A stretch of DNA of 64,000 nt, taken from NCBI RefSeq assembly GCF_018398875.1, contig NZ_JAGWDK010000012.1:1-64000 (forward strand). Direction: 5' to 3'. The notes below the pieces were generated by a model. That model made no database searches. It saw nothing but the letters and a program-made list of their open reading frames with translations, and was not told the origin of the DNA. Both the position numbers and the translations under genes were made by a program. Source of the stretch: Bradyrhizobium sp. sGM-13. Its GTDB lineage: Bacteria > Pseudomonadota > Alphaproteobacteria > Rhizobiales > Xanthobacteraceae. Positions 26,324 to 35,148 of this stretch are shown one piece after another; the stretch's first letter is position 1; every line of letters begins with the position of its first letter.

Positions 26324-27262
26324 TCATCCGACCTTCATTTGCTTGGCCGGAGTCCCGTCAACCTCGGACGCAACGTCGGTAATGATCTCGCGCAACCAAG
26401 CAAGTGCGGGATCCAGGTGAAAGGACGCCGGCCACTGTAGGGCTTCTCGAAATGCGGGGATGCGGACCGGCGCACGCAGCAGCTTCAGCGGAAAGTTTCG
26501 CGCGAAAATTACAGCGAGGCGATGATGCATCGTCGCGATGCGGTCCGTTCCGATCACCATGGCAGCCATCGCGGTAAAGTTCGGGGCAATGACCTCGATG
26601 CGGCGTTTATAACCTAACTGCACGAGGGCGCGTTCATCGAAGGATACTCCGTGAATGGGCCCGAGCTGAGCTGTTATGTGTCCAAGCTGAAGATAGCGGC
26701 CAAGCGAGATCGAGCGCCCGATCTCGCGGCTTCCGCGCCAGGCGACGCAGCAGAACTCGTCCGCGAACAAATGCTGGCTGGGATGGCCATCAATGAGATT
26801 TGTATCGGGGATCACGACGAAATCGACCTCCCCTCGCTGAAGCTGGTCATCGACCCGATCACCGAAGGGAAGAATTTCAAGGCAAACCCGCGGTGCGGCG
26901 CGATAAACCCGCTTCATGACGGCGTGCATCAATACGATGCTCGCATAATCGGAAACGACCAGCCGGAAACGCCGCTCAGAACTCGCCGGGTCGAATTTCG
27001 GCGGCGAGATCAGATTGGCCCGGATTCGCAGCAGGATGTCCCGCGTTGGTCTTTCCAGCGATTGCGCCAGCGGCGTCGGCACCAGCTTTCGCTGTGAAAT
27101 CGTGAAAATCTCGTCGTTGAAATACTGACGCAATCTGCCAACAGCGGCGCTCATCGCCGGCTGGCTGAGATGAAGGCGTCGACTGGCTCCCATGACGCTG
27201 CGCTCTTCGAGGATCGCATCAAGCGCAATCAGGAGATTGAGGTCCAGGCCTTCGAGGCGCAT
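26324..27262 (-). CDS. LysR-family regulator, NodD-like
   Basis: 312 residues. The helix-turn-helix end closely resembles NodD proteins: MRLEGLDLNLLIALDAIL, LHLSQPAMSAAVGRLRQYF, FTISQRKLVPTP. The effector domain also keeps NodD-like stretches (GEVDFVVIP, GTDRIATM, PAFREALQWP, WLREI). NodD proteins activate at nod boxes in response to flavonoid-type inducers. Here the gene is divergent from a flavin monooxygenase cluster, and a nod-box-like site begins eight bases upstream of this ATG. A TTG seven codons upstream would fall inside that site, which favours the ATG. It ends 12 bases from the convergent cargo gene. Identity looks well below true NodD paralogues, so I give no symbol. Confidence 0.87.
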   Translation of the reverse strand: MRLEGLDLNLLIALDAILEERSVMGASRRLHLSQPAMSAAVGRLRQYFNDEIFTISQRKLVPTPLAQSLERPTRDILLRIRANLISPPKFDPASSERRFRLVVSDYASIVLMHAVMKRVYRAAPRVCLEILPFGDRVDDQLQRGEVDFVVIPDTNLIDGHPSQHLFADEFCCVAWRGSREIGRSISLGRYLQLGHITAQLGPIHGVSFDERALVQLGYKRRIEVIAPNFTAMAAMVIGTDRIATMHHRLAVIFARNFPLKLLRAPVRIPAFREALQWPASFHLDPALAWLREIITDVASEVDGTPAKQMKVG

Positions 27263-27269
27263 CGGCTTA

Positions 27270-27318
27270 CATCCATCTTTCAAATATCACAGATCAATAT
27301 AATCGATTTTTCGAATTT
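27270..27318 (+). promoter_or_regulatory. nod-box-like operator
   Basis: A 49-base stretch that fits the published nod-box consensus (recalled from memory) without gaps: CATCCAT at 27270-27276, ATC at 27293-27295 and AATCGATTTT at 27301-27310 fall at the expected spacings. By hand I count about 32 of 41 defined positions matching. It lies between the NodD-like gene and the monooxygenase gene, about 60 bases before the latter's start and in the orientation expected to activate it. Confidence 0.7.
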
Positions 27319-27377
27319 AAAGGTCCCATGTACTCAGGACGCAATCAAGAAATAAGTCGTGCATTGGGAGAAACGCT

Positions 27378-28421
27378 TTGATCAAGCCATGGATCTTTGA
27401 ATTCATGCAGGCACCGAATCTGGGCGACGGGGAGACCCTGCCCAGTACCGTGACTGCCGTGTTCGACGAAGGCTACGCGCATTGGCTCGAAGTCGAGAAG
27501 CTGGGGTTCGAAGGAATATTCTTTAGCGAACATCACTTCGGTCACTCTTATAGCCCCTCTCCCAACCTGTTGATCGCAGCTATTTCTCGCCAGTCGACCC
27601 GGCTGCGGCTGGGAACGATGGGAGTGGTCGTGCCGCTCTATGAGCCATGGCGCATCATCGAAGAACTGACGATGCTCGATCACCTGACGAAGGGACGCCT
27701 CGAGATCGGCTTTGCAGCCGGCGTCCCGCAGGAACTCGCGCGGATAGGCTTAGGGATCGAGGAGGCCCGCGAGCGGTTCAACGAGGCTTTGGAGATACTC
27801 GATGCCGCCCTCTCGAACCACGTCATCAGCCACAGCGGGAAGTATTGGAAATTCGAAAACCTCAGCCTGATGCCGAACGTCTTCCTGCAGCCGTCTCCGC
27901 CAAAATGGACAACGGTTGTAAGTACCGGATCCGCGCAGAAATCCGCTCAAAGGCGATCCAAAATCTGCACCGGCTTCGAATCCGGCGCGCGCATATCCGA
28001 AATTTTTGACGTGTATCGGAAGGAGTCTGCCCGGTTGGGATTTCCGGCAGGGCCCGATCAGCTCGCAATCCGGCGCAATGTCTCCATTTCATACGATGCG
28101 GCTGAGGCGCGCGAAGAATCTCATGCCGCGAAGGCAGCGACTCTGAAAGTTGTGGCGGGCGATCCGCGCGTTGTCCAAGGCACATCCTCATTGCTCGATG
28201 CGCCGAGGGCTGGAGCCGGCTTTTCACTGCATGACGACGACTACATCGCCGGCACGCCGGCGCAGGTCGCTGAACAAATCATCGATCAATGCCGCAAATG
28301 CGGCGCAGGCCATTTTCTCGCGATGCTCGGAAGGAGCTTTACGCCGCGCCGCCGGGAAACACTCGCTCTCTTCGGCAAGGAGGTAATCCCCCAATTGCGA
28401 CGCGCGCAGATAGGTTGGTGA
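27378..28421 (+). CDS. Luciferase-like (LLM) flavin-dependent monooxygenase
   Basis: 347 residues from a TTG start seven bases after GGGAG; the next Met (MQAPNLG) would cut off the first beta strand (IKPWIFEF). LLM-fold signatures: FEGIFFSEHHFGHSYSPSPN, RLRLGTMGVVVPLYEPWRIIEELTMLDHLTKGRLEIGFAAG. Such enzymes use reduced flavin supplied by a partner reductase to oxygenate a substrate; a reductase gene follows 54 bases later. The substrate is unknown. First gene of a four-gene cluster behind the nod-box-like site. Confidence 0.88.
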   Translation: MIKPWIFEFMQAPNLGDGETLPSTVTAVFDEGYAHWLEVEKLGFEGIFFSEHHFGHSYSPSPNLLIAAISRQSTRLRLGTMGVVVPLYEPWRIIEELTMLDHLTKGRLEIGFAAGVPQELARIGLGIEEARERFNEALEILDAALSNHVISHSGKYWKFENLSLMPNVFLQPSPPKWTTVVSTGSAQKSAQRRSKICTGFESGARISEIFDVYRKESARLGFPAGPDQLAIRRNVSISYDAAEAREESHAAKAATLKVVAGDPRVVQGTSSLLDAPRAGAGFSLHDDDYIAGTPAQVAEQIIDQCRKCGAGHFLAMLGRSFTPRRRETLALFGKEVIPQLRRAQIGW

Positions 28422-28475
28422 GCCCGATTGCGAGCCGAGCATTGCGGGCTTGCGGCACAACAACTGGAGCGAAGC

Positions 28476-29090
28476 ATGATTCAGGATAAGCCTCTTATTC
28501 TCGGAATAGGCGGAACCCCGCGGCGCGGGTCATCGTCCGAACGCGCGCTCGTGATCAGCCTCAGGGCCGCCGAGGATGAAGGCGCAAGGACCCTTCTTCT
28601 CTCCGGCGCAGAACTGCTTCTGCCGATGTATATGCCTGGGCAGCAACAGTCCGATCAGGCTTCGCGTCTCCTGGCCGCGCTTCGTGAATGCCACGGCATT
28701 ATCATCTCGTCGCCTGCCTACCACGGATCGATATCTGGACTGATAAAGAACGCGCTCGACTACGCGGAAGAACTCAGAACGGATACACGCGCCTACCTGG
28801 ATGGAATTCCCGTTGGCTGCATCGCCTGTGCTGGCGGCTGGCAGGCCGTTGGACAAACATTGGCCGCGCTTCGAACCATTGCTCATTCCCTCAGAGGTTG
28901 GCCAACGCCGCTTGGTGCCATGTTGAACACATCCGGTGCGCTGTTCGACGCCGAGGGAAATTGCACCGATGCGGCAACCAGACGCCAGCTTGAGACGGTG
29001 GGGCAGCAGGTGATCGATTTCGTGCGCATGCGATCTCGCGGCAGATTGGCAGCGCACTCCTTTTCGACAGACACGATGGTCCAACCGTAG
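28476..29090 (+). CDS. NAD(P)H-dependent FMN reductase
   Basis: 204 residues, flavodoxin-like fold. The FMN phosphate loop is GTPRRGSSSERAL; SSPAYHGSISGLIKNALDYAEEL is the second flavin contact and dimer helix typical of the family (SsuE/MsuE relatives). It probably supplies FMNH2 to the monooxygenase encoded just upstream. The ATG follows GGAGC. Confidence 0.88.
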   Translation: MIQDKPLILGIGGTPRRGSSSERALVISLRAAEDEGARTLLLSGAELLLPMYMPGQQQSDQASRLLAALRECHGIIISSPAYHGSISGLIKNALDYAEELRTDTRAYLDGIPVGCIACAGGWQAVGQTLAALRTIAHSLRGWPTPLGAMLNTSGALFDAEGNCTDAATRRQLETVGQQVIDFVRMRSRGRLAAHSFSTDTMVQP

Positions 29091-29120
29091 CGCCAGCTCT
29101 CGGCCAGGAAGGAGTTTGAC

Positions 29121-29900
29121 GTGGTATTCGAAACGATAAAGCTCAAGATCGATGCCGTGGACACGGTCATAAAAGTCATCGGAAGGGGTCCGGCCGTGCT
29201 CGCGCTCCACGGAGCGGCAACGATCGAGGGGCAAGATTGGGCGCGCGGTCTGGCCGACAGGTTTCGGGTCTATCTGCCATTCCACCCCGGCTTCGGCGAA
29301 AGCGGACCTGCGCCGCATATCTGCGGGATGCAGAATTTGATCGTCCATAATCTGCGGCTCATCGCAGGATTGGGGCTGGGTCGGCCGCACCTCGTGGGCC
29401 ATTCCATGGGGGGCTGGATGGCGGCAGAAATGGCGGTGGTCGCCGGCGAACGCTTTGCTCGTCTGGTGCTGAACGCGCCTGCCGGGCTCAACCACCCTGA
29501 CCATCGCGGCGCCGATCCCACCAAAGTCGCTCCGCAAGATTTGCCTGGCTACCTGGCGCATCGAACGGAAGTTGCAGCCCGATACTTTCCCGGAGGCTCG
29601 CTTGCACCATCGCCGGAGCAGTTCATTGCGGCAAGGGAAAGGGAAGGCCAGGCGCTGAGCAACATCCGGAAGGCCCACGGCATGGGACACCCAAATCTCG
29701 GTCGGTGGTTAAGCCGGATTCCCAACGAAACGCTCATCGTGTGGGGCGACAGGGACAGGGTCGCACTTGCCAGTCAGGCGGAACTCTGGGCAAGCGCGAT
29801 TCCAAGAGCCCGCATTCATATCGTGCCCGGCGTTGGGCACTTCGCCATGCAGGAAGACCCAGCCTGTGTCGTGGCGATCGGCGATTTCCTCGCCGGTTGA
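29121..29900 (+). CDS. Alpha/beta hydrolase
   Basis: 259 residues from a GTG after AAGGAG. Oxyanion region LALHGAAT, nucleophile elbow GHSMGG (Ser), acid in WGDRD, and His in GVGHFAMQED complete a Ser-Asp-His triad. In a cluster with a flavin monooxygenase and reductase it probably cleaves an ester or C-C bond made by them; the exact substrate is not readable. Confidence 0.85.
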   Translation: MVFETIKLKIDAVDTVIKVIGRGPAVLALHGAATIEGQDWARGLADRFRVYLPFHPGFGESGPAPHICGMQNLIVHNLRLIAGLGLGRPHLVGHSMGGWMAAEMAVVAGERFARLVLNAPAGLNHPDHRGADPTKVAPQDLPGYLAHRTEVAARYFPGGSLAPSPEQFIAAREREGQALSNIRKAHGMGHPNLGRWLSRIPNETLIVWGDRDRVALASQAELWASAIPRARIHIVPGVGHFAMQEDPACVVAIGDFLAG

Positions 29901-30006
29901 AAGTGATTTACCCGCCCGCTCGCTTTCATATGCGAAACGGGATGCCGCGGATGGAACGAGCGATCCATCTCTATTTCTTCAAATAGTACGAGCCAGGGAG
30001 ATAATC

Positions 30007-30984
30007 ATGAGAGCCATTGTGGTCGCGATCGCCCTCACCGCGGGCCTGATATCCACTTCGCTGACACAGACTTCGCAGGCACAGACTTGGCCCACCCAGT
30101 CCATTCGCCTCATTGTCAACTTTCCCGCGGGAGGAGCAGCAGATCAGCTCGCGCGCCTTGTCGGTCAACCTCTCGGCGAAGCTTTCGGTCAGTCGGTCGT
30201 AATCGAAAACAGGGGAGGCGCTGGCGGAAATCTAGGCGGAGAATTCGTGGCGAGGTCGGCGCCGGATGGCTACACCCTGCTGATGTCTTCAGGCGGGATG
30301 GTGGCGATCAATCCGCATCTGTATGCCAAGATGTCATTCGACCCCACGAAAGACATCATCCCCGTCGCCTCCGTTGCACGCGTGCCCTTCTATCTCGTCA
30401 TTCGGGCGGACAGCCCGGTGCGGGATTTCAAGGAATTCATCGCTGACCTGAAGGCCAATCCGGAAAAGCGGAATTTTGGATCGCCCGGTATCGGCAGCTC
30501 TCCCCATCTTGCGGCAGAAATGTTGAAAAAAATGACCGGCACAAGCGCAGTGCACGTGCCGTACCGCGGCGCAGCGCCTGCGCTCAATGACCTCCTCGGG
30601 GGGCAGCTCGACTTCCTGTTCGATCCCGGCATCGCCATCGAGCACGTGAAAGCCGGCAAGCTGCGTGCCCTTGCGATCGGAAGCCCGCAACGATCGCCCC
30701 AACTTCCGAATGTACCCACGCTAGACGAGCTCGGCCTGACCGGCTTTGATGCGGATGCCGTATTCGGCATCTACGCGCCAGCCGGAACATCACCCGACGT
30801 TGTCGCGCGTGTGAACAAGGAAGTTAATCGATCGCTTGCAACCGCCGCGTTGAACGGGCGTATCGCGACCCTCGGAAACATAGCCGCTCCGATGTCTCCG
30901 GAAGAGTTCAAGGAGAAGTCCCGCAAAGACGCCGAGCGGTTCGGCGCAATCATACGTGAGCGGGGCATTCGCGCCGCCAACTAG
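30007..30984 (+). CDS. Tripartite tricarboxylate transporter (Bug/TctC) solute-binding protein
   Basis: 325 residues with a Sec signal peptide (MRAIVVAIALTAGLISTSLTQ...AQT). Bug-family signatures: IRLIVNFPAGGAADQLAR, VIENRGGAGGNLG, VHVPYRGAAPALNDLLGGQ. Binding proteins of this family deliver carboxylates to TctA/TctB membrane subunits, which are not present here, so it must rely on a distant transporter or act in sensing. It ends the monooxygenase cluster, about 105 bases after the hydrolase gene. Confidence 0.88.
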   Translation: MRAIVVAIALTAGLISTSLTQTSQAQTWPTQSIRLIVNFPAGGAADQLARLVGQPLGEAFGQSVVIENRGGAGGNLGGEFVARSAPDGYTLLMSSGGMVAINPHLYAKMSFDPTKDIIPVASVARVPFYLVIRADSPVRDFKEFIADLKANPEKRNFGSPGIGSSPHLAAEMLKKMTGTSAVHVPYRGAAPALNDLLGGQLDFLFDPGIAIEHVKAGKLRALAIGSPQRSPQLPNVPTLDELGLTGFDADAVFGIYAPAGTSPDVVARVNKEVNRSLATAALNGRIATLGNIAAPMSPEEFKEKSRKDAERFGAIIRERGIRAAN

Positions 30985-31040
30985 CTGCAAGTTTCATAGC
31001 CGGCCTCTGTGGCGCTTGACGTGCTGATCAAGCTCCACTT

Positions 31041-31652
31041 TCAGTTCTGCCGCACGGGTTGGCGGATCACGGTCTTGAGCTTTTCAGGCGCCGTCTTGCG
31101 AGGGTCGCTCAGATAGACCTCATGATGCCGACCGGCGAAGTCGTAGCCGCCGGAAGGCATAATCTCCCCGTGCAACCTCGCGAGCAGCGGTCCTTCGTCG
31201 TCGTAGCTGCCCACGTGCAATGCCTGGAGGCAGAGACCTTCCTCCAGGCTTTCGAGCCTCAGACTGTCAGGAAGCGTGCCGAGCTTCTCTCGCGCCTTGA
31301 TCCTGGCAGCAAGGAAGGCCTCGTCATCCACATAGTCCGGCACCATGATCATCATGGTCCACTCCCATTCGTCCTTACGCCGTGCGGAGAAGCTCTCAGG
31401 GTCGGGAGCTGACCAAAGTCCCTCCAATGGCATCACGACGAAGTCTTTCCCGTTTGCCTTGCACGAGAATTTGATCGTAAAGGCCGTCGCGTAGAGGCTT
31501 TCGACGGCAAGCCTATAAGCTTGGGCTGTGTTCGGGTCACCATGACCATCTACCATAAGGTAGGAAACCGGCGGCACATCGATCGTCACGAAGCGGTTGA
31601 GGGGAGCGGTGAAGAGTGGCTTCCTCACCTTCTTTAGATCCAGCTTTTCCAT
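31041..31652 (-). CDS. GyrI-like small-molecule-binding domain protein
   Basis: 203 residues. A stand-alone GyrI-like (SOUL/AraC effector-type) domain: VPPVSYLMVDGHGDPNTAQAYRLAVESLYATAF, EGLWSAPDPESF, EWTMMIMVPDYV, and HHEVYLSDPRKTAPEKLKTVIRQPV at the end. There is no DNA-binding domain. Members bind lipophilic cations or drugs, or hydrolyse them; the role here is unknown. It is transcribed toward the solute-binding-protein gene. Confidence 0.82.
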   Translation of the reverse strand: MEKLDLKKVRKPLFTAPLNRFVTIDVPPVSYLMVDGHGDPNTAQAYRLAVESLYATAFTIKFSCKANGKDFVVMPLEGLWSAPDPESFSARRKDEWEWTMMIMVPDYVDDEAFLAARIKAREKLGTLPDSLRLESLEEGLCLQALHVGSYDDEGPLLARLHGEIMPSGGYDFAGRHHEVYLSDPRKTAPEKLKTVIRQPVRQN

Positions 31653-31776
31653 CTACCCCTCACAGCATTCTGAACATGTTTGGACGGCCGAACCAGATCA
31701 GCCTTACTAGACCACACTAGACCACCTCGCGCAGAATACCTTGAGCCCGAGAGCCATAGTGAGGAGGCGGCACCTT

Positions 31777-32208
31777 ATGGAGAAGAACGTAAAGGACTTG
31801 TTTGAGCACTATGAGAACCTGTTCCGAACGGCGCTTCGGGATCAAGTGGATATGGACGAAGTGGTGTCCTCATACGCCACTGCGTTCGTTGCGGCCTCTC
31901 CGGCCGGCGTCAGTGTCGGCCGGAATGACGAACACCTGAAGCAGATGATGCAACAGGGGTTTTAAAATTATCGCCGGATCGGTACGAAGGATATGCGACT
32001 TCGCAATGTCCGCATCGCACCGATCGACGAGCACCATTGCCTGGCGCATGTCGCTTGGACCGCCATCTACGACCGTGGCAGCGAACCGGATGTTTCTATT
32101 GATTTTGAGGTCCATTATCTGGTGCAGCAGCTCGAAGACACACCAAGGATCTTTGGATGGGTATCAGGGGACGAGCAAGCCGTTCTGAAGGAACACGGCA
32201 TCATCTGA
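31777..32208 (+). pseudogene. Small NTF2/SnoaL-like gene split by an in-frame stop
   Basis: A 143-codon frame (MEKNVKDLFEHYENLF ... VLKEHGII) interrupted by TAA at 31963-31965. The reading frame continues in phase: QQGF-stop-NYRRIGTKDMRLRNVRIAP. A single base change from AAA would explain it. The ATG has GAGGAGG nine bases upstream, so the gene was once expressed. The two halves look like one alpha+beta ketosteroid-isomerase-like domain (HCLAHVAWTAIYDRG near the C-terminus). A sequencing error or stop read-through cannot be ruled out. Confidence 0.65.
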
Positions 32209-32311
32209 ATTCCGCTTCCCACACCGTTCGCTTCCCGGTGCTGCCTGCGATTTTGTGCTATGCTTGCAAACAGCCTTCAGCCAGATCAAGCCCTGTTTCA
32301 CCGGTCCCGTT

Positions 32312-32782
32312 ATGGCTGACATAGCAGATAACGCTGGCGTCATTGTCCGGCCGCCGATCGCGTGGGCGCTCGCGGTGCTTGCCGGGCTCGCGCTCAACTG
32401 GCTCATGCCCTTGCCGTTCTTGCCGGCCGCGCTGCCTGCAGGCTGGCAGGGCGCGACGGTGTTTGCCCTCGCGCTGGCGCTCGTCGCGTGGGCGATCTCT
32501 ACCATGACCCGGGCTGGCTCGAACGTACCCACCAACCTGCCGACCACGACCATCGTGGAGGCCGGCCCCTACCGCTTCACGCGCAACCCCATCTATCTCG
32601 GCATGGTGCTGGGGCTGATCGGCTTGGCCATTGCCTTCAACAGCCTCTGGCTGTTGATGACGCTGGTGCCCTTCGCGCTTGTCATCCGCTACGGTGTGAT
32701 CGCCCGCGAGGAAGCCTACCTCGAGCGCAAGTTCGGGGACGTCTATCGCCGCTACTGCGCGCGGGTACGGCGCTGGCTATAG
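32312..32782 (+). CDS. Isoprenylcysteine methyltransferase-type membrane protein
   Basis: 156 residues with about four membrane spans. The C-terminal half carries the SAM-binding signature of the ICMT/PEMT superfamily: GPYRFTRNPIYLGMVLGLIG and REEAYLERKFGDVYRRYCARVRRWL. Bacterial members methylate small lipophilic or cysteine-linked substrates; the target is unknown. The start follows a weak site. Confidence 0.8.
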   Translation: MADIADNAGVIVRPPIAWALAVLAGLALNWLMPLPFLPAALPAGWQGATVFALALALVAWAISTMTRAGSNVPTNLPTTTIVEAGPYRFTRNPIYLGMVLGLIGLAIAFNSLWLLMTLVPFALVIRYGVIAREEAYLERKFGDVYRRYCARVRRWL

Positions 32783-32922
32783 GGCTTGTCGGCCAGGACC
32801 AGCGCCAGGGGAACCTGTGCCTCGCCATTCCCGCTCCGCAAATCGGCATGGGCATGGGTCGTGGGAAGGCGTATAATTGCGTTGTCCTTCGCGCAAATGA
32901 TCAACCTCTCGTGGAGGTGGCC

Positions 32923-33207
32923 ATGAAATATGTGCTGCTTGGCAATTTGAGCCCGGAGTGGGCAAGCAAGCAATCGGAGCGGATCGGCAAAGCCAAGACG
33001 AAACTCGACAAGCTAGGCATCAAGGTCGAGTCGATCCACTACACGCAGGGCTACTATGATTTCGTCGACATCGTCGACGCCCCGAATGAGGCGGCGATGC
33101 TCGCGTTCTCCGTCTGGTACGCGACGCAAGGTCTAGGCCGGATCCAAAGTATGCCGGCCTTCGACACCCAGACCTTCGAAGCCGCGATCAAGGACGCTGC
33201 GAACTAG
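32923..33207 (+). CDS. GYD-domain protein
   Basis: 94 residues. A dimeric alpha/beta-barrel of the GYD family: KYVLLGNLSPEW opening, the G-Y-Y-D-F-V-D motif (TQGYYDFVDIVDAPNEAAML), and TQGLGRIQSMPAF. The ribosome site is GGAGGTGG. Function of the family is unknown. It stands alone. Confidence 0.82.
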   Translation: MKYVLLGNLSPEWASKQSERIGKAKTKLDKLGIKVESIHYTQGYYDFVDIVDAPNEAAMLAFSVWYATQGLGRIQSMPAFDTQTFEAAIKDAAN

Positions 33208-33327
33208 GCGTCGGAGCGTAGCTCACAGCATTCTTCCCGGGCGCGGTAGCACGGAGCGCAGAACCGGGGGGTATCTCGCGCCTTACTTCGTGAGAAAATG
33301 CGGGACGTCTTGCGAGTAGCTCGCTTC

Positions 33328-33351
33328 CCCGATGAAGCTTGGCTCATCGGG
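33328..33351. terminator. Hairpin downstream of the GYD gene
   Basis: Arms CCCGATGA and TCATCGGG pair perfectly around an 8-base loop and are followed by CTTTCGG. It is 120 bases after the GYD stop and 105 before the next start, so it probably ends the upstream transcript. No long T-run. Confidence 0.45.
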
Positions 33352-33457
33352 CTTTCGGCGGCTTGATGCGGCAATTGCGCAGGCAGGTGACAACCTCAGC
33401 GCCGCGGAACTCGCACGGGGTCTCCTCTGTTGGCTCTTCCAGAGAGGAGTCCGCCCT

Positions 33458-34066
33458 ATGCTTATCGAGCATCAGAACAAGCGGCCGAACATCGATCCGA
33501 CCGCCTATGTGGCCCCGACGGCGGTGATCTGCGGTGATGTGACGATCGGTCCACGCACGCACGTCTCGTTCGGGGCAGTGATCGAGGCGCATGGCGCGCC
33601 GGTTCGGATCGGCGCCGAGTGCGTCGTGCGCGAGAACCTCAACATCCGCAGCACGAGCCGGAACGCCGTCGAGATCGGCGACCATGTCCTGATCGGGCCG
33701 CTGTCTTCGCTCAAGGGCTGCATCGTCGAGGACGAGTGCTTTCTGGCGACGGGCGTCAAAATCTATCAAGGCGCGGTCATCAGGCGGCGCACCGAAGTTC
33801 GCATCGACGGCGTGGTCCACGTGCGCAGCGTGCTGCCGCCGAGCTCGCTTGTCCCGATCAAATGGGTGGCGGTCGGCAATCCCGCCCAGATGTTCCCGCC
33901 CGACAAGCACGAGGAGATCAACGCCATCCTGCGCGAAATGAACTTCCCCGAAGAGGTCTACGGGCTGGAGCGCCAGGCTGGCAGCGGCGTCGACATGGAC
34001 ATGAAGGAAGTCACCCTACGCGTGACGAGCGGGCTCGCCGATCATCGCGACGACCGGGAGCTGTAG
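33458..34066 (+). CDS. Left-handed beta-helix protein, gamma-carbonic-anhydrase-like
   Basis: 202 residues from an ATG seven bases after AGAGGAG. Hexapeptide repeats run from about 14 to 130 (PTAYVAPTAVICGDVTIGPRTHVSFGAVI ... GDHVLIGPLSSLKGCIVEDECFLATG), followed by a C-terminal helix with PIKWVAVGNPAQMF. Gamma-carbonic anhydrases place zinc-binding His residues in the NIQDG...H and GHG...H segments; here these read NLNIRS and GPLSS, so the metal site seems lost. An acyltransferase-like or binding role is possible. Confidence 0.75.
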   Translation: MLIEHQNKRPNIDPTAYVAPTAVICGDVTIGPRTHVSFGAVIEAHGAPVRIGAECVVRENLNIRSTSRNAVEIGDHVLIGPLSSLKGCIVEDECFLATGVKIYQGAVIRRRTEVRIDGVVHVRSVLPPSSLVPIKWVAVGNPAQMFPPDKHEEINAILREMNFPEEVYGLERQAGSGVDMDMKEVTLRVTSGLADHRDDREL

Positions 34067-34126
34067 CGCTCCGCTCCTGTCGCGCCGCTTGCGAGTGATT
34101 AATCGGTCAAGGAGAGGAGTTCTGGC

Positions 34127-35005
34127 ATGAACCCGGCGAATCGGCAACGACTTCGCCTCTCCGGCGGTACGGAGTTGTCCTTCATCACGGCAGGTGAGGC
34201 ATCCAAGCCCGCGGTGTTGCTCCTGCACGGCTTTCCGGGCTCGGCAGGCTATTTTCGTGAGGTCGTGCCCGCGCTGTCGCAGGCCACATACGTGATCGCG
34301 CCCGATCTGCCTGGCTTTGGCGAGTCTGACGTCTTGCCGACGGTCTCGTTTCGCACCTTCGGTCAGGCAATCTCGGAGCTCCTGGACCGGCTCGCGATCG
34401 GATCGCGCTACATCTACCTTCACGATTTCGGTGCGCCGGCGGGGTTTCACATCGCCATGCAAGCGCCGGGACAAGTCCAGGGCCTTATCATCCAGAACGC
34501 CAACGCTCATCGAACCGGGCTCGGGTCGCAATGGGCCCCGGTGATGGCTTACTGGTCGAATCCAAACCCAGAGAACGAGGCGGCTGCGACCGCGCATCTG
34601 ACATTCGAGGGCGTGCGCAACGGATATCTCGGCGGGATGCCGCCGGACGTGGCGGCTCGAATCCCGGCCGAAATCTGGCAGGAGGACTGGCGGGTGATGC
34701 AATTGCCCGGCCGGATGGACACGCAGCGCGCGCTCGTCAGGGACTATGGGCACTACGTCGCCCGGTTCGACGAAATCGCCCAATATCTCGAGCGCTGGCA
34801 GCCGCCTGCGCTGATGGTCTGGGCACGTCACGATCCCTTCTTTGATCTTGCCGAGATCCTGTCATGGATGCGGGCGCTGCCGAGGATGGAAGCCCATGTT
34901 CTCGACGCCGGCCACAAGCTGCTCGAGACGCACGCCGGACCAGCGCTCTCCCTCATGATGGAGTTCATCAGGCGAACACAAGAGAGACCTGCGCAACTTC
35001 CCTAA
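34127..35005 (+). CDS. Alpha/beta hydrolase with Asp nucleophile, dehalogenase/epoxide-hydrolase-like
   Basis: 292 residues. Oxyanion motif LLHGFPGSAG, then LPGFGESD, nucleophile region YLHDFGAPAGF (Asp instead of Ser), a helical cap (about 135-210), acid region ARHDPFF and catalytic His in DAGHKLLETH. An Asp nucleophile is typical of haloalkane dehalogenases and epoxide hydrolases; which bond is cut is not known. The ATG follows GGAGAGGAG. Monocistronic. Confidence 0.85.
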   Translation: MNPANRQRLRLSGGTELSFITAGEASKPAVLLLHGFPGSAGYFREVVPALSQATYVIAPDLPGFGESDVLPTVSFRTFGQAISELLDRLAIGSRYIYLHDFGAPAGFHIAMQAPGQVQGLIIQNANAHRTGLGSQWAPVMAYWSNPNPENEAAATAHLTFEGVRNGYLGGMPPDVAARIPAEIWQEDWRVMQLPGRMDTQRALVRDYGHYVARFDEIAQYLERWQPPALMVWARHDPFFDLAEILSWMRALPRMEAHVLDAGHKLLETHAGPALSLMMEFIRRTQERPAQLP

Positions 35006-35148
35006 GAGAACGCCTGCGAGTTTATCCCAAGGCCGTTTCAGGGCGCGGGACGACTTTCTTCTGCCTTGAATCCAGAGGCGGCGATCCCGCTCTTGACGCC
35101 CGATGCATCCGTGGCGGTTCTCTGACCGCTTGACGCGGCTCGCCGGCT

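Noticed and set aside
26324..27262. Calling the LysR gene nodD itself
   Set aside because: The resemblance to NodD is strong but, as judged by eye, well below that among true NodD paralogues, and no nod genes are nearby.
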